A DNA stretch of 64,000 bases. Source: Firmicutes bacterium UBA5493. Lineage in GTDB: Bacteria > Bacillota > Limnochordia > Darwinibacteriales > Darwinibacteriaceae. Both the position numbers and the translations under genes were made by a program. This document shows, piece after piece, positions 23,014 to 30,608 of this stretch (positions are counted from its first letter, which is position 1; each line of letters starts with the position of its first letter). The DNA lies in assembly GCA_002424045.1 (NCBI GenBank), contig DIPH01000016.1, positions 19,068-83,067 on the forward strand, read 5' to 3'. The notes beneath the pieces are model-generated. The model searched no databases, had not been told where the DNA came from, and saw nothing but the letters and a program-made list of their open reading frames with translations.

Positions 23014-24378
23014 ATGTTGCGTAGAATACTCGTCGCGAACAGGGGAGAAATAGCCTTGCGCATCATCCGGGCCTGTCGCGAGTTAAATATCGAGACCATT
23101 GCCGTTTATTCCGAAGCAGATCGAGAGTCTCTCCATACGAAGTGGGCTGATAGGGCTGTCTGCATTGGTCCCGCAGCTTCCCAAAGAAGCTATCTTAACG
23201 CCCAGAATATTTTGGCTGCGGCCATCACCCACGGCGCGGACGCTGTTCATCCCGGTTATGGTTACTTAAGTGAGAGCCCCCTTTTTGCAGAGATGTGCGA
23301 GGCGCATAATCTTGTTTTTATTGGTCCCTCTGCAGAACATATTGAACTTTTGGGCGATAAAGCCAGGGCTAAAGCCACCATGAGGGAGGCCGGGGTGCCA
23401 GTTGTTCCTGGGAGCCGAGGTTCTATTCGTGATGAAACAGAATTGGTGCGAATCGCTGAAGAGGTTGGCTACCCTGTCATGATTAAAGCTAGCGCGGGAG
23501 GGGGCGGTAAGGGTATGCGTCTGGCCCGGGATCGGGGAGAGCTGCTCAAAGGTTATGACACCGCCCGAGCCGAAGCGGCGGCAGCGTTCAACAACGACGC
23601 CATCTATCTAGAGAAGTTTGTTGAAGCTCCTAGGCACATAGAGATACAGCTTTTTGGAGATAACTTTGGCAACATAGTCCATTTTGGTGAAAGGGAGTGC
23701 TCCTTGCAGCGACGTCACCAGAAGCTCATTGAGGAAAGCCCTTCCGCTGTAGTTGACGATAGGTTGCGGGCTGAAATGGGTCGTGTGGCCGTCTTGGGGG
23801 CCGCGGCTGTCAATTATCGTAACGCGGGTACTATGGAATTCTTGTTGGATGCATCTGGTAACTTCTACTTCATGGAGATGAACACACGCATTCAGGTAGA
23901 GCACCCGGTGACAGAAATGGTCTATGGAATAGATCTGATTAAGGAGCAGATTCGCGTGGCGTCAGGAGAGTTCCTGGGATATGACCAAACGGACATTAGT
24001 CCAATGGGACACGCCATAGAGTGCCGTATCAATGCCGAAGCGGTGCAGGTGAACTCCAGGCCATCACCTGGCCTGATTCGCAAGCTGTTTGTTCCAGGTG
24101 GATACGGGATTCGCTGGGATAGCCATGTCTATCAAGGTTACACAATCCCTCCTTTTTATGACTCCATGTTCGCTAAACTCATTGCCTGGGGAGCGGATCG
24201 GGATGAGGCTATTGAACGCATGAAACGAGCCCTGGACGAACTGACCGTGGAGGGAATCGACACGTCTATTCCCTTTCATCGAGTGATGATACGGGATGCT
24301 CAATTTCGTGAGGCACAGTTTTCTACCGACTTTCTTGAACGGTGGTTGAACCAAACGGAATTGTCGAACAAGGAATAG
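23014..24378 (+). CDS. accC: Biotin carboxylase subunit of acetyl-CoA carboxylase
   Basis: ATP-grasp enzyme that carboxylates biotin on AccB. 454 aa. N-terminal biotin carboxylase fold (RRILVANRGEIALRIIRA), ATP-binding KASAGGGGKGMRL, catalytic region ECSLQRRHQKLIEE, EMNTRIQVEHPVTE and C-terminal domain. ATG follows AGGAGGTGCCCT; an in-frame extension upstream lies inside accB. It shows no fused BCCP or carboxyltransferase, so it is the stand-alone subunit rather than pyruvate carboxylase. Confidence 0.96.
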   Translation: MLRRILVANRGEIALRIIRACRELNIETIAVYSEADRESLHTKWADRAVCIGPAASQRSYLNAQNILAAAITHGADAVHPGYGYLSESPLFAEMCEAHNLVFIGPSAEHIELLGDKARAKATMREAGVPVVPGSRGSIRDETELVRIAEEVGYPVMIKASAGGGGKGMRLARDRGELLKGYDTARAEAAAAFNNDAIYLEKFVEAPRHIEIQLFGDNFGNIVHFGERECSLQRRHQKLIEESPSAVVDDRLRAEMGRVAVLGAAAVNYRNAGTMEFLLDASGNFYFMEMNTRIQVEHPVTEMVYGIDLIKEQIRVASGEFLGYDQTDISPMGHAIECRINAEAVQVNSRPSPGLIRKLFVPGGYGIRWDSHVYQGYTIPPFYDSMFAKLIAWGADRDEAIERMKRALDELTVEGIDTSIPFHRVMIRDAQFREAQFSTDFLERWLNQTELSNKE

Positions 24379-24389
24379 TTTGGTATAAT
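24361..24389 (+). promoter_or_regulatory. Predicted promoter of the Asp23 operon, overlapping an 0A-box-like site
   Basis: TTGTCG (24361-24366), 17 bp, TATAAT (24384-24389) with TG one base before the -10. The -35 is part of TTGTCGAA (24361-24368), identical to the core of the Spo0A-binding 0A box (TGTCGAA). It lies within the last codons of accC. Confidence 0.5.
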
Positions 24390-24411
24390 ACCCTCAGGAG
24401 GTGTTAGAAAG

Positions 24412-24813
24412 ATGTCGGAAACCGAACGACGTAGCGAATTAGGCGAACTGAAAATTGCCAATGATGTTGTGGGAATTATCGCTGGCTTGGCCGCCGTTGA
24501 AGTTCCGGGCGTAGCCGGAATGAGCGGAGGAATAGCAGGTGGTATCGCCGAAATGCTTGGACACCGCAACTTATCGAAAGGCGTTAAGGTCGACGTAGGA
24601 GAACACGAATGTGTTGTCGATTTATTTTTGATCATTGAATACGGCTACAGTATCCCTGAAGTAGCTCAACAGATTCAAGAGAACGTAAAGAGGACGATTG
24701 AAGTCATGACAGGCCTCGATGTAATGGAAGTCAACCTACATGTGTTGGGTGTGCAATTTCCTCAAGAGAAAAAGGGTGAAGAGACGCCAGTGCCCGCACC
24801 TAGGGGGAAATAA
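24412..24813 (+). CDS. yqhY: Asp23/Gls24 family protein (YqhY type)
   Basis: 133-aa DUF322 (Asp23/Gls24) protein. The family signature (IANDVVGIIAGLAAVEVPGVAGMSG) runs from about residue 16, followed by VDVGEHECVVDLFLIIEYGYSIPEVAQQIQENV. In Bacillus YqhY sits behind accBC, as here, and affects acetyl-CoA carboxylase activity; in staphylococci Asp23 is membrane-tethered by AmaP, whose gene is next. The proposed promoter has an 0A-like site. Confidence 0.9.
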   Translation: MSETERRSELGELKIANDVVGIIAGLAAVEVPGVAGMSGGIAGGIAEMLGHRNLSKGVKVDVGEHECVVDLFLIIEYGYSIPEVAQQIQENVKRTIEVMTGLDVMEVNLHVLGVQFPQEKKGEETPVPAPRGK

Positions 24814-24814
24814 C

Positions 24815-25351
24815 ATGATCCTACTTGACCGCATCTTGCTGGGAATTACTGCCTTGGTTTTGGCTGTTCTTGCAGGATTCTTATTATCGACCATTTGGGG
24901 CAGTACCTTTGTGGTTACTTGGCTGGGATCAGCGAGTCTGCCCGTTGACGGTAGTATTGTAGTATTGATTCTAGTGCTCTTAGCCATTTACATCGTAGTG
25001 CTCATCACCAGGTACGAAAGGAAAAAATTCATCGTCTACCCCAGGGAACTAGGGGAAGTGAAGATCAGCACCGCCTGTGTAGAAAGCCTTATTGTGGAAG
25101 CCGCGGAGCAAATTCCTGGGTTAGCAGAAGTTCGGGCTTTATTTACCGATGTGGTGGGCCCTAAAGTGACTCTTAGAGTAGTTGTCTACCCTGACTACAA
25201 TCTTTCCCAGCTGTCCGAAGAGTTGCAGGAGAGTGTCAGAGCCTATGTGGAAAAAACTGTTGGGATCGTAATTCAGGAAGTTCAAGTGTTTGTCGATGGA
25301 ATCAACAAGAATTCCGCGGAGACTGACGCTAATCTTGATCAACTAGTCTAA
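24815..25351 (+). CDS. amaP: Alkaline shock response membrane anchor protein AmaP
   Basis: 178 aa from ATG 24815, which follows the previous stop by 1 bp. Two N-terminal membrane helices (RILLGITALVLAVLAGFLL and IVVLILVLLAIYIVVLI) and then a soluble DUF322-like domain (from ~70: VKISTACVESLIVEAAEQIPG ... VEKTVGIVIQEVQVFVDGI). In staphylococci AmaP anchors Asp23 at the membrane. Third partner DUF2273 follows. Confidence 0.88.
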   Translation: MILLDRILLGITALVLAVLAGFLLSTIWGSTFVVTWLGSASLPVDGSIVVLILVLLAIYIVVLITRYERKKFIVYPRELGEVKISTACVESLIVEAAEQIPGLAEVRALFTDVVGPKVTLRVVVYPDYNLSQLSEELQESVRAYVEKTVGIVIQEVQVFVDGINKNSAETDANLDQLV

Positions 25352-25368
25352 AGAGGTGGGGTGCTAGT

Positions 25369-25578
25369 ATGAAGGAAAAGCTGCTGGAGATACTCAGTGC
25401 TCATTTAGGGAAAATTCTCGGTTCCATCATGGGTCTCCTAGTGGGTTGGATCATCATCGCTTTTGGCATACTCAAAGGTCTTTTTGTGGTGCTTTGCATT
25501 GTAATAGGGTTTCTCCTAGGTTCATACCTGGATTCGCCAGGAAGTGGTGGCGATTTTACCAGTCGATTTTCGAGGTGA
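25369..25578 (+). CDS. DUF2273 small membrane protein
   Basis: 69-aa DUF2273 protein with two hydrophobic helices (IMGLLVGWIIIAFGIL and FVVLCIVIGFLLGSYL) and a short polar tail. Always found with Asp23/AmaP genes; exact role unknown. ATG follows AAAGAGGTGGGG. Positioned between amaP and nusB with gaps of 17 and 6 bp, so part of one long transcription unit. Confidence 0.88.
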   Translation: MKEKLLEILSAHLGKILGSIMGLLVGWIIIAFGILKGLFVVLCIVIGFLLGSYLDSPGSGGDFTSRFSR

Positions 25579-25584
25579 TCTTGG

Positions 25585-25992
25585 TTGAGTAGAAGACTAG
25601 CACGTCAGGTTGCTTTTCAGACTCTTTTTCAAATTGATTTAGGCAAGAGTGATATGGAATCGGCCTTGGCACAGAGGCTCGAGGATGTTGCCTTGAGCCC
25701 CGAGAACGAGGTCTATGTGAAAACCGTGGTACGAGGGGTCCATCAGCAGATTGCTGCCTTAGACTCGCAAATTGGCACGATTTCTAAGGCATGGGAGGTA
25801 CATCGCCTCGGTTTTATTGATCGCAGTATCCTTAGGCTAGCCATCTACGAGATTGTGTTCATGGACGAGATCCCAGTAGGGGTAGCTGTTAATGAGGCTG
25901 TGGAGTTGGCTAAAGAGTTTGGCGACGATGAATCTCCTAGGTTCATTAACGGTCTTTTGGGCACGGTGGTTCGAGATGGGGAATTTCGATGA
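25585..25992 (+). CDS. nusB: Transcription antitermination factor NusB
   Basis: 135-aa all-helical RNA-binding factor for rRNA antitermination, acting with NusE (S10). Start is TTG 25585 (SRRLARQVAFQTLFQIDLG), 8 nt after GAGGTG. Conserved DRSILRLAIYEI and VAVNEAVELAKEFG are visible, as is the final FINGLLGTVVR. Overlaps the next gene by 4 bp. Confidence 0.95.
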   Translation: MSRRLARQVAFQTLFQIDLGKSDMESALAQRLEDVALSPENEVYVKTVVRGVHQQIAALDSQIGTISKAWEVHRLGFIDRSILRLAIYEIVFMDEIPVGVAVNEAVELAKEFGDDESPRFINGLLGTVVRDGEFR

Positions 25993-26966
25993 AGGTATTT
26001 TTCGGTATCGATACGAGTAGCTATACTACGTCAATGTGTCTCCTTGGCGAGGATGGAAACATTAAAGCTGATGAGCGAAAAATCTTGCAGGTGGCTTCTG
26101 GTTCGCGGGGTTTGCGACAATCGGAAGCCTTATTTCAACATATCCAGAATATCCCGTCTATCACCTCAAAACTGACTCTCCCCTTGGAGGGACATGAACT
26201 TGTGTCTATTGGTGTTTCGGAAAAACCGCGTCCGCAGGAGGATTCCTACATGCCAGTCTTTCTGCCCGGGTCTTGCTTAGCAGAGGCCTTAGGCCATTTG
26301 CTTGCTATACCCTGCCACAAACTCTCGCACCAGGAAAGCCACATCTGGAGCGGGATTGCCAGTGCCAAAGGCCCGGGAGCCCCAGATTTCTTGGCCATTC
26401 ACTTATCGGGAGGTACCACAGAACTGACCGCGGTCAGGCGCGATTTGATCACCAATCGCCTTGAAATTGAGCTCTTAGGCGGTACCCTGGACCTCCACGC
26501 GGGACAGTTTGTCGATCGTCTTGGCGTCAAGATGGGCTTACCGTTTCCAGCTGGCCCTTCTTTAGAGAAACTAGCACACTTGTCCACCGAGAGTCTACCG
26601 GTGCCAACATTTCATCGTGACGGAATGGTGAGCTTTTCTGGACCCTTAACAGCCTTAGAGAAAATGATGGCAAATGTGCGGCCTGAGGTTGCCGCACGGG
26701 CTTGTTTTACGAGTATTGCTCGCACCTTGGTGAAGTGGATTCGATGGGCCGAGAAAAAAGGCGCCAGCCGCGAGCTTCTGGTGGTGGGCGGGGTGGCGGC
26801 TAACCAGATTATTCGCCAGGCCTTGCGGCAAGGATTGCCCAACTGGAAGCTCTACTTTGCCGCACCTGTCTATAGCGTGGATAACGCCTATGGGGCTGCT
26901 TTTTTTAGTGCCCTGGCTTCTGGATTTTTATCCCAAGGGATAAGCCAAGGAGGCGGATCACTTTGA
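25989..26966 (+). CDS. M22-family (TsaD/Kae1-like) paralogue
   Basis: 325-aa ASKHA-fold protein related to TsaD. It begins FFGIDTSSYTTSMCLL, has a His-rich region (HKLSHQESHIWSG near residue 115) and IHLSGGTTEL, GGTLDLHAGQFVDRLG and VVGGVAANQIIRQAL. The usual TsaD metal motif HHxxGH is replaced by HQESH, and the size is slightly below TsaD (335-345). This is the clostridial paralogue found between nusB and xseA and not the canonical tRNA t6A enzyme. Function unknown. It overlaps both neighbours by 4 bp, so expression is tightly coupled. Confidence 0.82.
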   Translation: MKVFFGIDTSSYTTSMCLLGEDGNIKADERKILQVASGSRGLRQSEALFQHIQNIPSITSKLTLPLEGHELVSIGVSEKPRPQEDSYMPVFLPGSCLAEALGHLLAIPCHKLSHQESHIWSGIASAKGPGAPDFLAIHLSGGTTELTAVRRDLITNRLEIELLGGTLDLHAGQFVDRLGVKMGLPFPAGPSLEKLAHLSTESLPVPTFHRDGMVSFSGPLTALEKMMANVRPEVAARACFTSIARTLVKWIRWAEKKGASRELLVVGGVAANQIIRQALRQGLPNWKLYFAAPVYSVDNAYGAAFFSALASGFLSQGISQGGGSL

Positions 26967-28156
26967 TACAACCCATTTCTGTCAGTGAACTAACGAAACA
27001 GATCAACTTTGCCCTTTCCAGCCCCGAATTTCAGAGTATCGCCGTGGAAGGAGAAATTTCTAACTTTGTTCACCACCGTTCGGGGCACATGTATTTCTCC
27101 TTGAAGGATGCCCACAGCAGAATCAAGGCGGTCATGTTTCGAGGCCGCAACCAGCGCTTGGGCTTTCTTCCCAAGAATGGAGACACCCTAATTGCAGTGG
27201 GTTCCCTGGGAGTCTATGAACCAAACGGCGAATACCAGCTCTATGTAGATTTGCTCCTTCCCCAGGGAATCGGCGATCTACATCTGGCCTTTGAACAATT
27301 GAAGGAGAAACTTGAACGAGAAGGTCTTTTTGACGCCACAAGAAAACGTGCGTTGCCTGCCTTACCCGAAAGAGTTGGAGTGATTACATCCCCTTCAGGC
27401 GCAGCTCTTCGAGATATTCTAAACGTTCTTATTCGGCGCTATCCGGGAGTGCGAGTCTTGGTCTTTCCTGCCCTGGTGCAGGGTGAGGGCGCACCAGCAA
27501 GCTTGCTTGAGGCTCTATCCCTGGCTCAGCAGACCGATGTGGACGTTTTGATTATGGGTAGGGGGGGCGGTTCCTTCGAGGAACTCTCAGCTTTTAACGA
27601 CGAAGCTCTAGCTCGGGCCATTGCCCAATCCTCAGTACCCGTCGTCTCTGCTTGTGGCCATGAGACAGACTTTACAATTGCCGATTTCGTGGCTGATTTA
27701 AGGGCTCCTACGCCCTCGGCGGCAGCGGAGATGGTGGTACCTCTGCAAGAAGACTTGTTGAGGACTGTATCCTCACTACAAAACCGGATGGTCGGCTCCT
27801 TAGAGCGGAAAATCCAATCGGATCGCCGTTACTTGAAGCGGTTGAGCCAAAGCCCTATTTTGCAGACGCCCGAGCATCATGTTCATCAGCTGAGGCAGCG
27901 CCTCGATGAGCTGTGGACAGGCCTTGGACGCTATCATCGTCACGTTGTAGTGTTGAAACGAGGGAAACTTGGAAGTGTGGCGGGCAAGCTTGAAACCTTA
28001 AGTCCCCTCCAGACACTGGCCCGTGGTTATGCCATCTGCCAGAATGGGAAAGGTGAGATCCTTCGCCAGGCCCACGATGTTTCGCCTGGTGAAGCGGTTC
28101 ATATTACATTGCACGAAGGGTCCTTAACCTGCATGGTAGAAGGGAGACACACATGA
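26963..28156 (+). CDS. xseA: Exodeoxyribonuclease VII large subunit
   Basis: 397-aa catalytic subunit of exonuclease VII (ssDNA degradation in both directions). OB-fold N-domain (residues ~1-100; FQSIAVEGEISNF, GHMYFSLKD), then the catalytic domain with GVITSPSGAALRDI, GRGGGSFEELSAFNDE and SACGHETDFTIADFVAD, then coiled coil. TTG start overlaps the preceding stop by 4 bp (TTGA). Paired with xseB. Confidence 0.96.
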   Translation: MIQPISVSELTKQINFALSSPEFQSIAVEGEISNFVHHRSGHMYFSLKDAHSRIKAVMFRGRNQRLGFLPKNGDTLIAVGSLGVYEPNGEYQLYVDLLLPQGIGDLHLAFEQLKEKLEREGLFDATRKRALPALPERVGVITSPSGAALRDILNVLIRRYPGVRVLVFPALVQGEGAPASLLEALSLAQQTDVDVLIMGRGGGSFEELSAFNDEALARAIAQSSVPVVSACGHETDFTIADFVADLRAPTPSAAAEMVVPLQEDLLRTVSSLQNRMVGSLERKIQSDRRYLKRLSQSPILQTPEHHVHQLRQRLDELWTGLGRYHRHVVVLKRGKLGSVAGKLETLSPLQTLARGYAICQNGKGEILRQAHDVSPGEAVHITLHEGSLTCMVEGRHT

Positions 28157-28371
28157 GTGAACTTAAATTTGAGGAGGCCCTAGCTCGTTTGGAGGAAATT
28201 GTACGCAGCCTCGAACAAGGTGAGGCGGTCTTGGACGAAGCCTTGGTTCTCTTCGAAGAAGGTGTGAAACTGGCTCGATTCTGTAACGAAAAGCTTGATC
28301 AAGCTGAAGCCAAGATTGAGGTCATGATGAATGATGGTCAGATCGAGACATTCGAGGTGAAGGAATCGTGA
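28153..28371 (+). CDS. xseB: Exodeoxyribonuclease VII small subunit
   Basis: 72-aa helical-hairpin subunit that binds the XseA coiled coil. Family pattern FEEALARLEEIVRSLEQGE and LDEALVLFEEGVKLARFCNEKL. Overlaps xseA and ispA by 4 bp on either side. Confidence 0.95.
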   Translation: MSELKFEEALARLEEIVRSLEQGEAVLDEALVLFEEGVKLARFCNEKLDQAEAKIEVMMNDGQIETFEVKES

Positions 28372-29240
28372 AGAAGTTGGTCCTGGAAGTCGAAGCAATC
28401 TTAGAACAGGCGCTCCCACCTGCCAGGGCAGTTCCTGAAATACTCCATGAATCCATGCGTTATTCCACCCTTGGCGGCGGTAAGCGTCTCAGGGCCTTAC
28501 TAGCCATGGCAGCCTGCGCGGCAGTGGGTGGCGATTTGAGAAATACCTCTGGCCTTGTGGCCGCAATAGAAATGATTCATGCCTATTCTCTGATTCATGA
28601 TGATTTACCCTGCATGGATGATGACGATCTGAGACGCGGGAAACTCACGAACCACATTGTCTATGGCGAGGCGGTAGCAGTACTCGCTGGAGATGCACTT
28701 TTAACCGAAGCCTTTGCAGAATTGGCCAGAATGCCTGAGAAGTATGGTGTTTCACATGAGATAACTGTTGCCGTCATTCTGGAAGTAGCTGAGGGAGCAG
28801 GATCCCAAGGCATGGTGGGGGGACAAGTTGTGGACATTTCCGGTCAATACCGGGAACTCGATGAACACACCCTGCGTTACATTCATGATCATAAAACAGG
28901 CGCCCTTTTCAAAGCAGCCCTCAGGGGAGGTGCCCTCCTAGGTGGTGCCAACGAGGAACAACTAAGCCAGATCACTCGGTTTGCGGAGAATTTTGGCTTG
29001 GCCTTCCAGATCACCGACGACATCCTTGATGAAACAGGTCAAGCCGAACAACTCGGTAAAGCTGTCAGGACAGATCAGCGTCTAGGAAAACAGACCTATC
29101 CACGTCTCTATGGTCTAGACAAGTCGCGGGAGATGGCAGAGCGCTGCGTTAAGGAGTGTCACGAAGCGCTGCGTAGTTTTTCTGACCAAGCTGGATTATT
29201 AAGGGAATTAGCAACCTTTATCATCCAGCGCGACCATTAG
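28368..29240 (+). CDS. ispA: Farnesyl diphosphate synthase
   Basis: 290-aa short-chain trans-prenyltransferase making geranyl/farnesyl diphosphate. First Asp-rich motif DDLPCMDDDDLRRG (~80-93), second DDILD (~218-222), GGGKRLRA and KTGALFKAAL all present. In the xseA-xseB-ispA operon by 4-bp overlap. Directly downstream lies OLE RNA, the position in which that RNA is characteristically found. Confidence 0.95.
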   Translation: MKKLVLEVEAILEQALPPARAVPEILHESMRYSTLGGGKRLRALLAMAACAAVGGDLRNTSGLVAAIEMIHAYSLIHDDLPCMDDDDLRRGKLTNHIVYGEAVAVLAGDALLTEAFAELARMPEKYGVSHEITVAVILEVAEGAGSQGMVGGQVVDISGQYRELDEHTLRYIHDHKTGALFKAALRGGALLGGANEEQLSQITRFAENFGLAFQITDDILDETGQAEQLGKAVRTDQRLGKQTYPRLYGLDKSREMAERCVKECHEALRSFSDQAGLLRELATFIIQRDH

Positions 29241-29245
29241 GTTAC

Positions 29246-29275
29246 TTGCACACAATTAAGCACCTATGATATAAT
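29246..29275 (+). promoter_or_regulatory. Predicted promoter of OLE RNA
   Basis: TTGCAC (29246-29251), 18 bp, TATAAT (29270-29275) with TG one base before (extended -10). Just after the ispA stop; transcription would start near 29281-29283, at the 5' edge of the ORF-free structured region. Confidence 0.65.
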
Positions 29276-29280
29276 AAAGC

Positions 29281-29905
29281 CAACCTAAAGGGGAATGGCG
29301 CAGTATTCTAGTCGTCAACCTTGTTCTTGAAAACGGGCCTAAAAATCCGTTAAGGGCACATCGATGAAGTCTTTGGTGGTGGCTTTCGACGCCCAGTCGG
29401 GGGTTGCTGCTGAGGGTTAAGGATGGGGGGCGATCTGCAAGGGCATGTAGGCGTTGACCCTCTATCCACGGAGACCCATAACTGTGGAAACATGGAGAAC
29501 GTGTTTTTACGGCTTGGGATTAAACCTGCACGCGATACGTATTTGAAGCCAAATTGTACATCAGTGTTGGGTGCAGTGTAGCCTGTCTTGAGTGGTGTTC
29601 GGGGGATAGTGGTTTCTAGGCAATATTCTCTTGGCCAGGGAGTGTTGTTGTCCCATTTCAACAAATGGGGAACCCTTGAAACCTTCACTGCAAAAGAGAC
29701 TAAAGAATCAGGATTGGTGTTGGGGAAAACCCCTAGACTGTTTCTTATTTGAGATGGTGGAGTGGGGATTACGGTGTGGTCTAAGTGGTAATCCAGCCTC
29801 GGCTGTGGTGACAAGCGAAGGGATCGAAAAGGGAAACCGCCAGTGTCGGTGACGGACTGGTCGATCCTTGGGAAAACCTGCTGGACCTAAGCCACAATCT
29901 TTACT
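29281..29905 (+). ncRNA. ole: OLE RNA (ornate large extremophilic RNA)
   Basis: About 620 nt without a credible gene, between ispA and oapA-dxs. Large OLE RNAs (about 600 nt) are known from anaerobic and extremophilic Bacillota in exactly this ispA-RNA-oapA-dxs arrangement, and act with the membrane protein OapA in a ribonucleoprotein complex linked to ethanol, cold and Mg2+ stress. The sequence is GC-rich, with many short complementary stretches (e.g. CCAC/GTGG around 29465-29490). A promoter with extended -10 stands at its 5' edge. Ends are approximate. Identification rests mainly on context and size. Confidence 0.85.
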
Positions 29906-29937
29906 CACTTCACTGCCATTTTCCTCGGTATTTTGCT

Positions 29938-30009
29938 GAATACTTCGGTATTCTGCTGAATACTTCGGTATACTTCGTATTCAGCTTGGAGTTTTCGTCA
30001 AACATCCAC
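29938..30009 (+). repeat. Two-hairpin leader repeat, copy D
   Basis: A GAATAC / GTATTC hairpin (29938-29953) is followed by a second GAATAC...GTATTC pair (29958-29982), the linker AGCTTGGAG, a reduced hairpin 2 (GTTT TCGTC AAAC) and the tail AAACATCCAC. Against copy A, hairpin 2 lacks the four bases GACT. It ends 27 nt before the oapA start, between OLE RNA and oapA. Confidence 0.75.
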
Positions 30010-30036
30010 CACGAAAGGGAGCAGATTAAAGAGCTC

Positions 30037-30603
30037 ATGCAGAGACGTTGGAGGAAAGTATTTACACTAACCATTGCTACATTTTTGGTATCGTTGGCGT
30101 TTAATTTGGGTAGTAACAGCGTATTGTCGTTTGTGCCTGTGACATTAGGCTTGGTGTTACTACTTTTTATTATCTCAGTCGGAGTCATCTTTGATATTGT
30201 GGGAGTATCGGCCACAGCGGGCGAGGAGGCCCCCTTTCACGCGATGGCCTCCAATCGTGTACCAGGCGCAAAACAGGCAATTTGGCTTGTGCGTAATGCC
30301 GACTCCGTCTCCACCTTCTGTAATGATCTCATTGGGGACGTGGCGGGCACTTTAAGTGGTGCCGTTGGCGTAGCCATTGTCTTTAACTTGGGAAGTCTTT
30401 CGGCAGGACTTGGGGAGACGTTAGCCAATACTTTTATGGTAGCATTAATTGCCGCTCTGACAGTAGGTGGAAAATCCATGGGTAAGAATTTTGCCATCTC
30501 GAATTCCACAGCAATTTTGATTATCGTAGGGCGTCTTCTGTATTCCATGGAGCGAATTGGTATCCGGTTTGGCTCCACTACGGCAAAAAATAAAAAGAGG
30601 TAA
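30037..30603 (+). CDS. oapA: OLE-associated membrane protein OapA
   Basis: 188-aa polytopic membrane protein (DUF21/CorB-like by annotation habit) directly behind OLE RNA, the defining neighbour and protein partner of that RNA. Helices at about 8-27, 33-56, 100-122, 128-148 and 155-170, with the conserved loop FDIVGVSATAGEEAPFHAMA and VRNADSVSTFCNDLIGDVAG. A TTG at 29986 opens the frame but lies inside repeat copy D; ATG 30037 is preferred although its ribosome-binding site (AAAGAG) is weak. C-terminus very basic (TAKNKKR), suited to RNA contact. Confidence 0.85.
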   Translation: MQRRWRKVFTLTIATFLVSLAFNLGSNSVLSFVPVTLGLVLLLFIISVGVIFDIVGVSATAGEEAPFHAMASNRVPGAKQAIWLVRNADSVSTFCNDLIGDVAGTLSGAVGVAIVFNLGSLSAGLGETLANTFMVALIAALTVGGKSMGKNFAISNSTAILIIVGRLLYSMERIGIRFGSTTAKNKKR

Positions 30604-30608
30604 ATATA

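Noticed and set aside
29350..29814. 154-aa minus-strand reading frame in the OLE region
   Set aside because: Low-complexity Pro/Ser/Thr-rich translation, no ribosome-binding site, and it lies antisense to the RNA.
29631..29852. 73-aa plus-strand frame in the OLE region
   Set aside because: No recognisable domain, no good start site; explained by the structured RNA.
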